Shown here piece by piece: positions 53,221 to 64,000 of a stretch of 64,000 nt of DNA; the first letter of the stretch is position 1, and each line of letters begins with the position of its first letter. This DNA is from CAWGHZ01 sp963822575 (GTDB lineage Bacteria > Pseudomonadota > Alphaproteobacteria > MPNO01 > DASWLB01), in the NCBI GenBank assembly GCA_963822575.1, contig CAWGHZ010000003.1, positions 427,395 through 491,394 of the forward strand, in the 5' to 3' direction. The position numbers and the translations under genes were made by a program. Below the pieces are notes generated by a model. The model was not told the DNA's origin. It saw nothing but the letters and a program-made list of their open reading frames with translations, and did no database searches.

Positions 53221-54456
53221 ATGGCGCGTTTCCTGGGAAATCTTCTGAGGCTGGGTGTCGCAGCGCTGCTGGCGGCCGCGCCGGCGCGCGCCGCCGAAAA
53301 AGCGCCGCCGGCCGGGGCGAAGCTCGCGCCGCAGAGCCCGCCGCCGCGCATGGCGCTGGCGCCGGGCGGGGGATTCCTCGCCACCTACGGGCAGATGCTG
53401 TTCGAATCGCCCGAGATTCTGGGCGACCGCGCGCGCGGCCTCGGCATGTCCTGCGCCACCTGCCACAATGCGGGCGACGCCAACCCGCGCCTGTTCCTGC
53501 CGGGGCTGAGCGCGCGGCCGGGCGGCGTCGACGTGCACAGCGCGTTCTTCAACCCGATCGGCGACGACGGCAGGTTCGATCCCCTCGACATCCCGAGCCT
53601 GCGCGGGGTGCGCTATACCGGCCCCTATGGGCGCGACGGGCGGATCGCCAGCCTGCGCGAGTTCGTGGCGACGGTGATCGTCACCGAGTTCGACGGGCCC
53701 GAGCCGACCACTTTGGAGCTCGACGCGCTCACGGCCTTCCTCGACCGGCTCGACTTCCTGTCTGCGCCCCTGCTCGGCCGCGACGGGCGGCTGAAGCCGG
53801 ACGCGCCGGCGGCGACGAAGCGCGGCGCGGCGCTGTTCGCCAAGCCTTTCACGCAAATGGGCGACCGGTCCTGCGCGTCGTGCCATGTGCCCGACCGGTA
53901 TTTCGTCGACGGCGCGCGCCACGACATCGGCTCGGGCGGCGACGGCTTTCCCGGCGAAGCGTTCGACACCCCCACCTTGCTCGGCACGCAGACGACAGCG
54001 CCCTATTTCCACGACGGCGCGCTCGCCACCCTCGCCGACGTCGTCGGCTGGTTCGACCGGCGCTACGGATTCGGGCTGAGCCACGCCGAGCGCGCCGACC
54101 TCACCGCCTATCTCACCGCCGTCGGCACCGTGGCGCAACCCTACACGCCCTATGCGGGCCGGGACACGAAGTTCCGCCGCACTGCGCGCGACGGCGACGC
54201 GTTCCTTGGCACGCTCGATCCGCTGATCGCGCGCCAGGACCGCTTCCACGCGCTGCTTCTCGTCCGCAGCGTAGCCCGCAATCTGCGCGCCGCCCTGCCC
54301 GACGCCGCGCCCGGGGCGCGGCCCCTCGCCCGCGATCTCGCCGACCGGCTCGACACGCTGGGCGAGGCAATTCGCGGCACCGACTGGGACAAGGCGTCGG
54401 CGCTCGGGAAATCCTGGCGCGCCGCCTACGACGCAGAAGCCGACCGGCTTTACTGA
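53221..54456 (+). CDS. Periplasmic di-haem cytochrome c peroxidase-family protein
   Basis: 411 residues with a signal peptide (LGVAALLAAAPARA) and two CxxCH haem sites: CATCH at 78-82 and CASCH at 218-222. This is the MauG/CcpA-type layout with PSLRGVRYTGPYGRDGR and TPTLLGTQTTAPYFHDG. It reduces H2O2 or oxidises a protein partner in the periplasm. It diverges from mntR, which fits an oxidative-stress context. The ATG at 53221 precedes the signal sequence directly. Confidence 0.9.
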   Translation: MARFLGNLLRLGVAALLAAAPARAAEKAPPAGAKLAPQSPPPRMALAPGGGFLATYGQMLFESPEILGDRARGLGMSCATCHNAGDANPRLFLPGLSARPGGVDVHSAFFNPIGDDGRFDPLDIPSLRGVRYTGPYGRDGRIASLREFVATVIVTEFDGPEPTTLELDALTAFLDRLDFLSAPLLGRDGRLKPDAPAATKRGAALFAKPFTQMGDRSCASCHVPDRYFVDGARHDIGSGGDGFPGEAFDTPTLLGTQTTAPYFHDGALATLADVVGWFDRRYGFGLSHAERADLTAYLTAVGTVAQPYTPYAGRDTKFRRTARDGDAFLGTLDPLIARQDRFHALLLVRSVARNLRAALPDAAPGARPLARDLADRLDTLGEAIRGTDWDKASALGKSWRAAYDAEADRLY

Positions 54457-54460
54457 GCCG

Positions 54461-54739
54461 TCAGCGCGGCCAGCGCTGCGCGCCGTGGACCACCGTCACA
54501 ATCTCTACCTGATCGTCCTTCACCCGGTATGCCACGACGAACGGGCTGCCGCGGATCACGAGCTCGCGCGTGCCGGAGCGCCGGCCGGGCCGACCCATCG
54601 CCGGGAAATCCTCCAATCCCCGCACGGCGCGAAACACCGAATCGAGAAAATGCTCCGCCGCCGCCGCGTTTCGTTCAGCGATATATTCGCTGGCAAGCTC
54701 GAGCTGAGCCTTGGCCCGGCGGGACCAGGCGACCTTCAT
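54461..54739 (-). CDS. ParE/RelE-type toxin
   Basis: 92-residue ParE/RelE-superfamily toxin: VAWSRRAKAQLELASEYIAERNAAAAEHFLDSV, then MGRPGRRSGTRELVI, ending VEIVTVVHGAQRWP. ParE proteins poison gyrase and RelE proteins cleave mRNA; this sequence is nearer the ParE type. It starts in 4-nt overlap (ATGA) with the antitoxin gene. Confidence 0.9.
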   Translation of the reverse strand: MKVAWSRRAKAQLELASEYIAERNAAAAEHFLDSVFRAVRGLEDFPAMGRPGRRSGTRELVIRGSPFVVAYRVKDDQVEIVTVVHGAQRWPR

Positions 54740-54999
54740 TCCGCCGCGTCGGATGTCTTACGCTTGATCCAGGATCGCGCCCAAGCCTCGACCTCTTCGT
54801 GCGGGATCACTCGGCCCTCTTCCACATCCTTGATGCCCAGCTCGATCTCTCGGACCTGCCACGCAACCAGATGGAGATAGGCGTCCAGCGCCTGCTCCAG
54901 GAGCCAGGAGCGGGGCCGGTCCATCGTCTCGGCCAGCCGGTCGAGGGTTTCGGCCTTCTCGGGGGCCACGCGGAACGACAGGGAGACGGACGCGGCCAT
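54736..54999 (-). CDS. Ribbon-helix-helix antitoxin (CopG/ParD-like)
   Basis: 87 residues. The N-terminal RHH segment is SVSLSFRVAPEKAETLDRLAETMDRPRSWLLEQALDAYL and the C-terminal tail wraps the toxin. The start is taken at MAASVSLSF (54999), behind GGAGTTG. Just upstream (55010-55040) TGCA-containing repeats (TATGCAG, ATGCAGTGCA) could be the autoregulatory operator. Confidence 0.88.
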   Translation of the reverse strand: MAASVSLSFRVAPEKAETLDRLAETMDRPRSWLLEQALDAYLHLVAWQVREIELGIKDVEEGRVIPHEEVEAWARSWIKRKTSDAAE

Positions 55000-55089
55000 G
55001 GCGCAACTCCTGTATGCAGGGAATGCAGTGCACACAATGTAGACGCTGCGCGGCGGCCGGTCAACGATGCGCCGTCACCGGTGTCGCCG

Positions 55090-55509
55090 TCACCGGCCGA
55101 GCTGGCGGAGCTGGGTCGAGACGCCGTCCCAAAACGCGTGCGCGCCGCCGTTCGGAACGAGGTCGACCCCCGCCGTCCATTTGAGGAGATAGAGGCCGGC
55201 GACAAGCGGCAGCATCAGCAGCACCAGGAAGATCAGCGACACGATTGCGTTGCCGAACGTGCCGAACATCTCGCCTTCGGCGCGGAGGCGTTCGGCGTCG
55301 CGGCGCTCGGCGCCGATCAGCAGCACGAAATAGATGCGCCGCCAGAAGAACGGGAAGGACTTGCGGACATCGACCGCATGGTTGCCCCAGCTGCGCGCGC
55401 CGAATGCCATGCGGATGGCGCTGAGCTGGGCGGGGGTGAAGCTTTCGGCCGCCTCGCGCGGGATGCGCTTGAAGAACCGTTCGATGAAGGCGTCGTGGAT
55501 CGCGTCCAT
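55090..55509 (-). CDS. Hypothetical membrane protein
   Basis: 139 residues. A helical head (FIERFFKRIPREAAESFTPAQLSAIRMAFG), then VDVRKSFPFFWRRIYFVLLIGAERRD with an amphipathic or membrane segment, and one clear helix NAIVSLIFLVLLMLPLVAGLYLL. No assigned function. The start MDAIHDAF at 55509 is the first well-placed ATG. It lies 25 nt after the amidase stop, on the same strand. Confidence 0.65.
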   Translation of the reverse strand: MDAIHDAFIERFFKRIPREAAESFTPAQLSAIRMAFGARSWGNHAVDVRKSFPFFWRRIYFVLLIGAERRDAERLRAEGEMFGTFGNAIVSLIFLVLLMLPLVAGLYLLKWTAGVDLVPNGGAHAFWDGVSTQLRQLGR

Positions 55510-55534
55510 GGGCGCGAGGAAAGCACGCGCGGGT

Positions 55535-56876
55535 TTACGCCGCCTTAACCGTGCCGCCGAGGCCGATCGGACCGCGGTCGGTGCCGATGGCCCGCTCCAC
55601 CGCGCGCGCGACGGCGAGGAGGCGCGCGTCCTCGCCGTCGCGCCCGACGATCTGGATGCCAACCGGCATTCCGTGCGGCCCGGTAAAGGCGGGCAGGTTG
55701 ACGCACGGGCCGTACATCCAGGTCCAGAAGCTGTTGAACGCGCCCATCGTGGCGCCGGTGAGGCCCTCGGGCGCCTCGCCCTGCGCCGAGGGTGTCAGGA
55801 TCGCGTCGCAAGAACTCGAAGATCGCGGCGTAGCGGCGGCGATAGAACGCGGCGCCCATCTTGGCGAACTCGTAGTCAGTCGGGCCGGTCTGGCGCGCAG
55901 CGACCAGCCCCTCGCGGATCCAGGGATTGAGCGTCGCCTCGCCGCGGTTGATCTCGTCGAGCAGCGTCTTGTGGTTCTCGGTGGTGGTGAGGATGCGGAA
56001 CGCGCTCATGGCCTCGTCGTAGCCGGGCGGCAGTGCGATCTCGGCGACCGCCGCGCCCGCCTTGCCGAGCGCGCGGGCGGCATGCTCGATCGCCGCCATC
56101 GTCTCGGGCGCCGCGTCGTTCCATTGCGGCGTGCGGCAGAGGGCGATGCGCAGCTTCCCCTCTAACGCACCGTCGAGCGGAGCGTAGGCTTCGCCGACGA
56201 GGCCGGCGCGGAACAGGGCGATGTCGTCGAGCGACCGGGCAAACAGGCCGAGCGTGTCGATGCCGGGCTTCAAATGCCTTATGCCGCCGCGGTCGAGCCC
56301 GTCGAGCGACGCCTTGAAGCCGTAGATGCCGCAATAGGACGCCGGGCAGATGGTCGACCCGCCGGTCTGGGTGCCGTAGGCGAGCGGCACGTGGCGGTCG
56401 GCGACCGCGGCGGCCGAGCCCGAGGACGAGACGCCCGGCGTGCGCGCCGCATCGTGCGGATTGCAGACGCCGCATTGCCACGGGCTCGCAAATTCGGTCG
56501 TCGCCGTCTTGCCCAGGATCACCGCACCCGCCGCGCGCGCCGCCGCGACGGTCGCCGAGTCCTTCGCCGGCCGGTGGCCCTTGTGCAGCGCCGAGCCGTA
56601 CTCGGTGGGCATATCTTCCGTGTCGATCACGTCCTTCACGCCCACCGGGATGCCGTGCAGCGGCCCTTTCGCCGGCCCCTTGTCGCGCACGCGCGCCTGG
56701 GCGAGGGCGATCTCGCGGTCGACAAAGGCCCATGCGCCGTTCAGCGCCTTGTTGCGCGCGACGATGCGGTCGAGGCAGGCCTCGACGAGCGCGACCGAGG
56801 TGATCTCGCCCTTGGCGATCTTCGCCGCCGCCTCGGTCGCGGTGAGTTCGTTGAGTGGTTTTGCTCCGCCGGCCAT
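55535..56876 (-). pseudogene. Amidase-signature family protein, single-base frameshift
   Basis: Amidase-signature hydrolase with a Ser-cisSer-Lys triad. It has GPLHGIPVGVKDVIDTEDMPTEYGSA (Lys), GVSSSGSAAAVADRHVPLAYGTQTGGSTICPA (both serines) and SYCGIYGFKAS. The frame breaks after YAAIFE; deleting one base of GAACTC at 55812-55817 gives SCDAILTPSAQGEAPEGLTGAT and the normal C-terminus. The start is MAGGAKPLN at 56876 behind GAGGGG, giving 446 residues. It hydrolyses an amide of unknown identity; proximity to box genes hints at an aromatic substrate (inference). Confidence 0.87.
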
Positions 56877-56942
56877 GGTCCCCTCGCGCGCCATCAGGTC
56901 GCGAGAGAATACGCCAAACCGGGCGCGATTTGCCGCTGCTTC

Positions 56943-57020
56943 GTAGGGGCGGGTCACTGATCCGCCCTGCTTGCGGCGTTGAAGTCGGGCCGGTCGGGCG
57001 ACCGGCCCCTACAAGGGCCG
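56943..57020. repeat. Pair of inverted GTAGGGGC-GGTC palindromic elements
   Basis: Right copy contains a perfect 9-bp hairpin GGGCCGGTC / GACCGGCCC (56987-57008, loop GGGC), overlapping a second stem CGGCCC / GGGCCG (57003-57020). Left copy (56943-56967) is a related sequence in the opposite sense with GGGCGG / CCGCCC arms. They fill the gap between boxB and the amidase gene and probably end boxB transcription. Confidence 0.65.
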
Positions 57021-57036
57021 AACGACCGAAAAGGCC

Positions 57037-58473
<1,437 letters not shown>

Positions 58474-58475
58474 GG

Positions 58476-60177
<1,702 letters not shown>

Positions 60178-60195
60178 GAAACTCCTGTCCGCAAG

Positions 60196-60215
60196 ATTGT
60201 TGATGGCCCAACAAT
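60196..60215. promoter_or_regulatory. Palindromic operator candidate before boxC
   Basis: ATTGTTG-ATGGCC-CAACAAT: perfect 7-bp arms with a 6-nt spacer, 19 nt before the boxC start. Its position fits a repressor site responding to an aromatic acyl-CoA; the regulator is not in the window. Confidence 0.6.
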
Positions 60216-60348
60216 ATCACAGGGGCCGCGACACGCAACGCCGCGGCCCCGCTGCGTCAACGCGCCAGGGCGGCGGGGTGTTCGGGGTATCACAGGTGAC
60301 GAGGGGCGGGAGGAGGAGTGGCGGCCTGCCCCCTTCATTCGCCGACAA

Positions 60349-61932
60349 TTAAACTGTAAGCAGTTCGCGAAGGTTCTGCCCTTCCTTTAGCCAATTGCCA
60401 AACGAGGCGGCAAATGGATTGGCAATTTGTCGTACTGCTATGTCGACCCAATTTCGATATTCGTCTGGAGGAAGGCACGAAGCACCAATGAGAAGAGCGG
60501 GTTTCGCCCATTCTCCTACCTGCCCGAGACGCCCCCTGTGTTCCCTGAAAAATGCTCGATCACTAAGAAGTGCCCTGATAAATATGATCTGTCGATCTTC
60601 TAAGATCGAGGGAGTCCCAATGCAATCAGCTACCAATTTTCTATCGACGGGAAGCGCTCCTGTAACATATAGATTAAGAAGCCAAAGTCGAGCGTATGAA
60701 AGTTCGCTTATCGGAGGGGTCCTCAATAAATTCCAAATTGCGGCCTCTATATGGACCAAATCTTGCCCATCAATTTTGCACGCCGCCCTGATCGCGCGGC
60801 AAAAATCTCTGGGAAGATAATAGGCCAAATCACCATGGTTGCGAATTAATCTCATAACATCAAAATCTGGAACGTTGCGAAGCACCTTTAATATAGCTTT
60901 GGAGGATGTAAAGTCGGACGTATCACGCCTTCTCACCTCGTCGAGCCTTTCAAGTAGATTATTTCCCGTAACGAAGGGGTTCATCACAGCGCCATCTTCA
61001 TCACCTGCATCCATTTCTTCCTCGCCGTACAAGGCGCTGAGAAATTTGTGGAGTGCTTGCATCTCTGCACTTGAAAATACGTCCTGTAACCGCTCGCGAA
61101 CTGACGTCCCCAGTGCATCGGTATCAGTGACTCGGGTCTTGGCCACGTTGAGGGATAACCCCTCGGTGACCATAAGGTGTTCAGCTAGGCGGCATAGAAT
61201 TGTGTGGGTGTTATAACGCGCGCTCCCGATGATGCGATAGTCATCCACAAACCGGGACGCTTTAAGCCCCATGTCGCGCAGAAGGCGGTCGGTATCGCAA
61301 AGCAAAGTCTCAGCCAGAAGTCGTGACGCTGAGGACCCTACGGGAAGGCCAAATGACTGCTTTGACCGACAAATTTGGATCACTTTCTTTATGGCGCCAG
61401 CGCTGTCATGCGACGCATTTACATCCAACAATATATTCTCAACTCGATGAAAGTAAATACGCTGATAAAAATCGGCTATATCGGTTTCCAAAACCGGCTT
61501 AGAATCATAAAATGGCGCAGCTTCTCCAAATTTTATGAGGTAACCCAACCAATCATGGAAGGCGCGATTTGTTTGGAATAGACGGGGTCCACCGGCTGGA
61601 TCGTAACGATATGAAAAGGCAATATCTCCAGATTCTTTCCGCCTGAGTTCTTCCATACCTTCCGCATTTTCAATCACTGCGGCGGTGTAAAATAGGGCGT
61701 CAGGTGCAGTTAATTGATGACCAATTCGAAAACCGAGATTCGACTTCGGAGTGAGAACCTCGACGGAACTAACTGGATTATAGCCGCCTAGGTTTATGCG
61801 TCTAACGAGTTCTGCCACTTCCTCCGCTCTGGCCACGAAATAAGCAAACTCCGGGAGGCGTGGGTATAGATCGGTGTCACCGACCGCATCCAGATGTGAA
61901 ATTGCCCTGAGTACGCTTGCCGCTGAAAGCAC
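60349..61932 (-). CDS. Reverse transcriptase with long helical C-terminal extension (defence-RT-like)
   Basis: 527 residues from a GTG start (an in-frame TGA lies just upstream). RT motifs: A, DIADFY with Asp151; B, GLPVGSSASRLLAE (195-208); C, RFVDDYRII with Asp230/Asp231; LNVAKTRV with Lys265 after it. The FVDD box, the absence of maturase or HNH domains, and a ~240-residue helix-repeat tail (about 290-527) recall antiviral (Abi/UG/DRT) RTs rather than group II intron, DGR or typical retron enzymes. Base composition is clearly AT-richer than its surroundings. It lies 86 nt downstream of a TM-protein gene; that spacer could hold a promoter or ncRNA. Confidence 0.85.
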   Translation of the reverse strand: MLSAASVLRAISHLDAVGDTDLYPRLPEFAYFVARAEEVAELVRRINLGGYNPVSSVEVLTPKSNLGFRIGHQLTAPDALFYTAAVIENAEGMEELRRKESGDIAFSYRYDPAGGPRLFQTNRAFHDWLGYLIKFGEAAPFYDSKPVLETDIADFYQRIYFHRVENILLDVNASHDSAGAIKKVIQICRSKQSFGLPVGSSASRLLAETLLCDTDRLLRDMGLKASRFVDDYRIIGSARYNTHTILCRLAEHLMVTEGLSLNVAKTRVTDTDALGTSVRERLQDVFSSAEMQALHKFLSALYGEEEMDAGDEDGAVMNPFVTGNNLLERLDEVRRRDTSDFTSSKAILKVLRNVPDFDVMRLIRNHGDLAYYLPRDFCRAIRAACKIDGQDLVHIEAAIWNLLRTPPISELSYARLWLLNLYVTGALPVDRKLVADCIGTPSILEDRQIIFIRALLSDRAFFREHRGRLGQVGEWAKPALLIGASCLPPDEYRNWVDIAVRQIANPFAASFGNWLKEGQNLRELLTV

Positions 61933-62018
61933 CGTTCCGCCCTGTCGAAATCAACAGTAAGATTTTCTCCTAATATAATGCAAGATCTTAGGTTACATCC
62001 TAGCTCATCTCACGGCCT

Positions 62019-62651
62019 CTATAACTGCCTCACTACCATGTGATGCGCCATCTCGTCGGCGTCGTCAGACCACACACCGTCCCAGGCGATCCGCACGCGT
62101 AGCAAGTTAAAGTCAGCCTCGACCGATCTGGCTTGCAATATGACGATCAGTTGGCATTTCCCGCCCCGTCGGTGATTGAGCGCATGGGGCACGATCAGCG
62201 GATGCAACTCAACCCACTTGTCGCGAATCACGCTGCACAGGTCGCATTCCTCGGACGGGCCAATCAAGAGTGCGAGCGGATGTATCTCTTGGTGGCGCCA
62301 TCTCAGCGGGATACTCCCAACCCACGTGACCTGGTCCTCTCCCGCCGCATCAGGCTCCTCAAGTCGCAAAAGAAAGACCTGGACCCCATGCGCGGGTGAC
62401 CAACGTCGCCTGTTTTCGACCGTTGCATGGTACCAGCGCCCCTCCGTCTGCCGTTGGCTGCCGTCGCTTGGTGCAGTGATGGTAACCGGTGTCTTGGTCC
62501 CCCTCTCGTCCTTTAGTCTCAGCGTCAGCTTCGGCGGCGTGAGGTGGGCGCGTAGCCAGTTGCCGAACAGCGCAACAACCACGGCGCCAATTGTGCCGAC
62601 CGCCGTCGCAGCAGACCAAAAGTTTGGCCAGAAGTGGGAGGTGGGTTCCAT
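62019..62651 (-). CDS. Hypothetical one-TM protein upstream of the reverse transcriptase
   Basis: 210 residues. An N-terminal membrane helix (FWSAATAVGTIGAVVVALFGNWL, about 8-30) is followed by a soluble domain with beta-type segments (KLTLRLKDERGTK, GRWYHATVENRRR, HGVQVFLLRLEEP) and KCQLIVILQARSVEADFNLLRVRIAWDGVW near the C-terminus. No family recognised. Same strand as and just upstream of the RT gene; a possible membrane partner or effector (inference). Confidence 0.7.
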   Translation of the reverse strand: MEPTSHFWPNFWSAATAVGTIGAVVVALFGNWLRAHLTPPKLTLRLKDERGTKTPVTITAPSDGSQRQTEGRWYHATVENRRRWSPAHGVQVFLLRLEEPDAAGEDQVTWVGSIPLRWRHQEIHPLALLIGPSEECDLCSVIRDKWVELHPLIVPHALNHRRGGKCQLIVILQARSVEADFNLLRVRIAWDGVWSDDADEMAHHMVVRQL

Positions 62652-62748
62652 CGACGACCGGTTCCCCCAGTCGCTCCCCCCGGATGGCCGGCGGGCAAAT
62701 TTACGGAAGCGGCTGCCGGTGTAAGTGGTTGGAAACGCTTCGTAAGAC

Positions 62749-62793
62749 TGGTGGGCGCGGCTGGGATTGAACCAGCGACCCCTACGATGTCAA
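62749..62793 (-). other. att site: 3' fragment of tRNA-Val(GAC)
   Basis: On the minus strand this 45-nt stretch has the anticodon loop TTGACAT, the 3' anticodon stem CGTAG, a complete T arm (GCTGG-TTCAATC-CCAGC), the acceptor strand CGCGCCC, A and CCA. Homology stops exactly at the anticodon loop; no 5' half exists on the right, so it is not a functional tRNA. This is the duplicated core left by integrase insertion into a tRNA-Val gene. The polarity implies that the element extends to the right and the intact tRNA lies beyond the window. Confidence 0.82.
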
Positions 62794-62801
62794 TGTTAGG
62801 G

Positions 62802-62853
62802 TGCCGCGTTTCCGCGGCATTCCGCGACCTTCCCTGACCTTCCAAATTCCGCA
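62802..62853. promoter_or_regulatory. Putative integrase arm-type sites and hairpin next to att
   Basis: Hairpin TGCCGCG / CGCGGCA with loop TTTC (62802-62819). GACCTTCC is repeated at 62826-62833 and 62836-62843, one helical turn apart; ATTCCGC is repeated at 62819-62825 and 62846-62852. Placement between core and integrase fits recombinase or accessory-factor binding sites. Confidence 0.45.
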
Positions 62854-62951
62854 GAAAATTGCAATTCTCGAAGTATCGCCTTTCCTGCCAATTCCCTTGA
62901 GTGCCGTCCGACCGCTTACTATGTGCTTACTGGAAACAGGGGCCAGTAACC

Positions 62952-64000
62952 ATGACGAGGCTGACACTGCGGGCAGTGAATGCGGCCGCGCCGGGCGACC
63001 GTGACGCCTTCCTGTGGGATTCTGACCTGAAAGGCTTCGGCCTGAAGGTCACGCCGTCGGGCACGAAGATCTATGTCGCGCAGGGCCGCATCAATGGCCG
63101 CTCAAGGCGGCACACGATCGGACGGCATGGCTCGCCATGGACGCCCGACCAGGCGCGGCAGGAAGCCGAGGACGCCCTCTATGCCATGTCGAGGGGCGAA
63201 GACCCGGTCGAGGCCAAGCGCAAGGCGCGATCCGATCTCTCGGTATCCGAGCTTGTCGACCTGTACTTCACCGAGGGCTGCGGCACCAAGAAGGCCTCTA
63301 CGATCGCCGTCGAGCGCGGGCTGGCCGAGCGGCACGTGAAACCACGCCTTGGCAAGCGCATGCTCAAGAGCGTCACGCGGGCCGATTTGGAGTGCTTCCT
63401 GACTGACGTCGGTGCCGGCAAGACCGCTGCCGACATTAAGACCAAGGCCCGCGGACGGGCCATCGTGAAGGGCGGCAAAGGGACCGCAAACCGCACGATC
63501 GATCTGCTGGCCTCGATGTTAGCTTTCGCCGTGATGCGCGGCCTGCGCCCGGACAACCCTGCCCGCGGCGTGCGGAAATTCAAGCCAAAGGTCCGCGAGC
63601 GCTTCCTGTCGCCTAAAGAACTGGCCGACCTGGGGGGCGCGCTCTCAGGAGCTCTGGCCGAGGGCGAGAACCGCTACGCCATCGACGCCATCCGTCTGCT
63701 GATGCTGACCGGCTGCCGCAAGAGCGAGATCCTGACCCTACGTTGGGAGTGGATGGACACGACGCACGCAGTGTTGCGCCTGCCCGACAGCAAGACCGGC
63801 TCAAAGACCGTGCCGCTCGGCGCGCCGGCCCTTGAACTGCTCGCCGGGCTGCCGCGGGTCGAGGGTAACCCACACGTTTTCCCGAGCACGACCGGCAACG
63901 GCCATCTGGTCGGCATCCAGAAGATCTGGAGCCGCATTCGCGCGAAGGCCGGCCTCGGCGAGGTTCGCCTGCACGACCTGCGGCATTCCTTCGCCAGCGT
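62952..64000 (+). CDS. Tyrosine site-specific integrase (P4-like), 3' end beyond window
   Basis: About 350 residues visible. A DUF4102-type arm-binding N-terminus (GDRDAFLWDSDLKGFGLKVTPSGTK) precedes a core-binding SAM-like domain (LVDLYFTEGCGTKKASTIAVE). The catalytic domain has Arg in LMLTGCRKSEILTLRW, the active-site Lys region in LRLPDSKTGSKTVPL, and HDLRHSF just before the edge; the final Tyr lies outside. The ATG at 62952 opens the family N-terminus. It moves the element bounded by the tRNA-Val fragment 160 nt upstream. Confidence 0.93.
   Translation, partial: MTRLTLRAVNAAAPGDRDAFLWDSDLKGFGLKVTPSGTKIYVAQGRINGRSRRHTIGRHGSPWTPDQARQEAEDALYAMSRGEDPVEAKRKARSDLSVSELVDLYFTEGCGTKKASTIAVERGLAERHVKPRLGKRMLKSVTRADLECFLTDVGAGKTAADIKTKARGRAIVKGGKGTANRTIDLLASMLAFAVMRGLRPDNPARGVRKFKPKVRERFLSPKELADLGGALSGALAEGENRYAIDAIRLLMLTGCRKSEILTLRWEWMDTTHAVLRLPDSKTGSKTVPLGAPALELLAGLPRVEGNPHVFPSTTGNGHLVGIQKIWSRIRAKAGLGEVRLHDLRHSFAS

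Noticed and set aside
60349..61932. RT as group II intron, DGR or retron enzyme
   Set aside because: No maturase or HNH domain, no intron ends or template/variable repeat seen, and no retron-type YADD box or obvious msr-msd.
62749..62828. Complete tRNA-Val gene
   Set aside because: The sequence right of the anticodon loop cannot form the 5' anticodon stem, D arm or acceptor strand.
62634..62837. 67-residue plus-strand frame containing VGAAGIEPATPT
   Set aside because: This is the well-known spurious translation antisense to a tRNA T arm; it covers the tRNA-Val fragment.

Overview
This window is very GC-rich alphaproteobacterial chromosome, except for an AT-richer tract from about 60.3 to 62 kb. 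The evidence for the class is a ctaC-ctaD-ctaB-ctaE cytochrome oxidase cluster, a perfect FNR/FixK box, GGAAC-N16/17-CGTT (EcfG-type) promoters, a FixL-like kinase, an MntR-type regulator, and GANTC-related anomalies that suggest CcrM methylation. I cannot name the genus; Hyphomicrobiales or Rhodospirillales are plausible.

1-13.3 kb is a carbon and stress region. zwf (cut by the window edge), a HAD hydrolase and dedA run leftward from an EcfG-type promoter. Divergent from them are acetate kinase and phosphoketolase, then DUF421, ABM-domain and DUF4396 genes, an NHEJ LigD split into three overlapping genes (phosphoesterase, ligase, polymerase), an MscS channel and glycogen synthase. 13.3-19.8 kb holds thioredoxin, a frameshifted GST, an esterase, a MetE-like protein, CysQ, a frameshifted Sua5/TsaC and a class V aminotransferase. 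19.9-26 kb holds a ring-hydroxylating dioxygenase pair, a peptidoglycan-binding protein with BrkB, and a three-gene envelope stress cluster. 26-34.5 kb holds PepN, then a CBS-BON / host-attachment / acetyltransferase-like operon divergent from a FixL-like hybrid kinase, with an FNR/FixK box between them, followed by MarC and a ferritin-like protein. 34.5-49 kb is mostly housekeeping: DapC-like aminotransferase, FtsK, UppP, M32 peptidase, the aa3 oxidase operon (no ctaG) and TldD. 49-53.2 kb is the class I ribonucleotide reductase locus with small intervening genes, putative NrdR boxes and mntR. 53.2-60.2 kb holds a di-haem peroxidase, a ParE/RHH toxin-antitoxin pair, an amidase and the benzoyl-CoA epoxidation genes boxB and boxC.

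60.3-64 kb is accessory DNA. A reverse transcriptase with a long helical C-terminal extension lies behind a one-TM protein, next to a 45-nt 3' fragment of tRNA-Val(GAC) and a tyrosine integrase that runs off the window. The RT pair is the best candidate for an undescribed, probably antiphage, system.

Seven genes carry single-base frameshifts. Six of the seven lie in the hexamer GAGTTC (or GAACTC), where deleting one base restores both the protein and a GANTC site. The seventh is a C6 homopolymer in ctaD. I read these as systematic sequencing errors at methylated GANTC sites, not as real pseudogenes.
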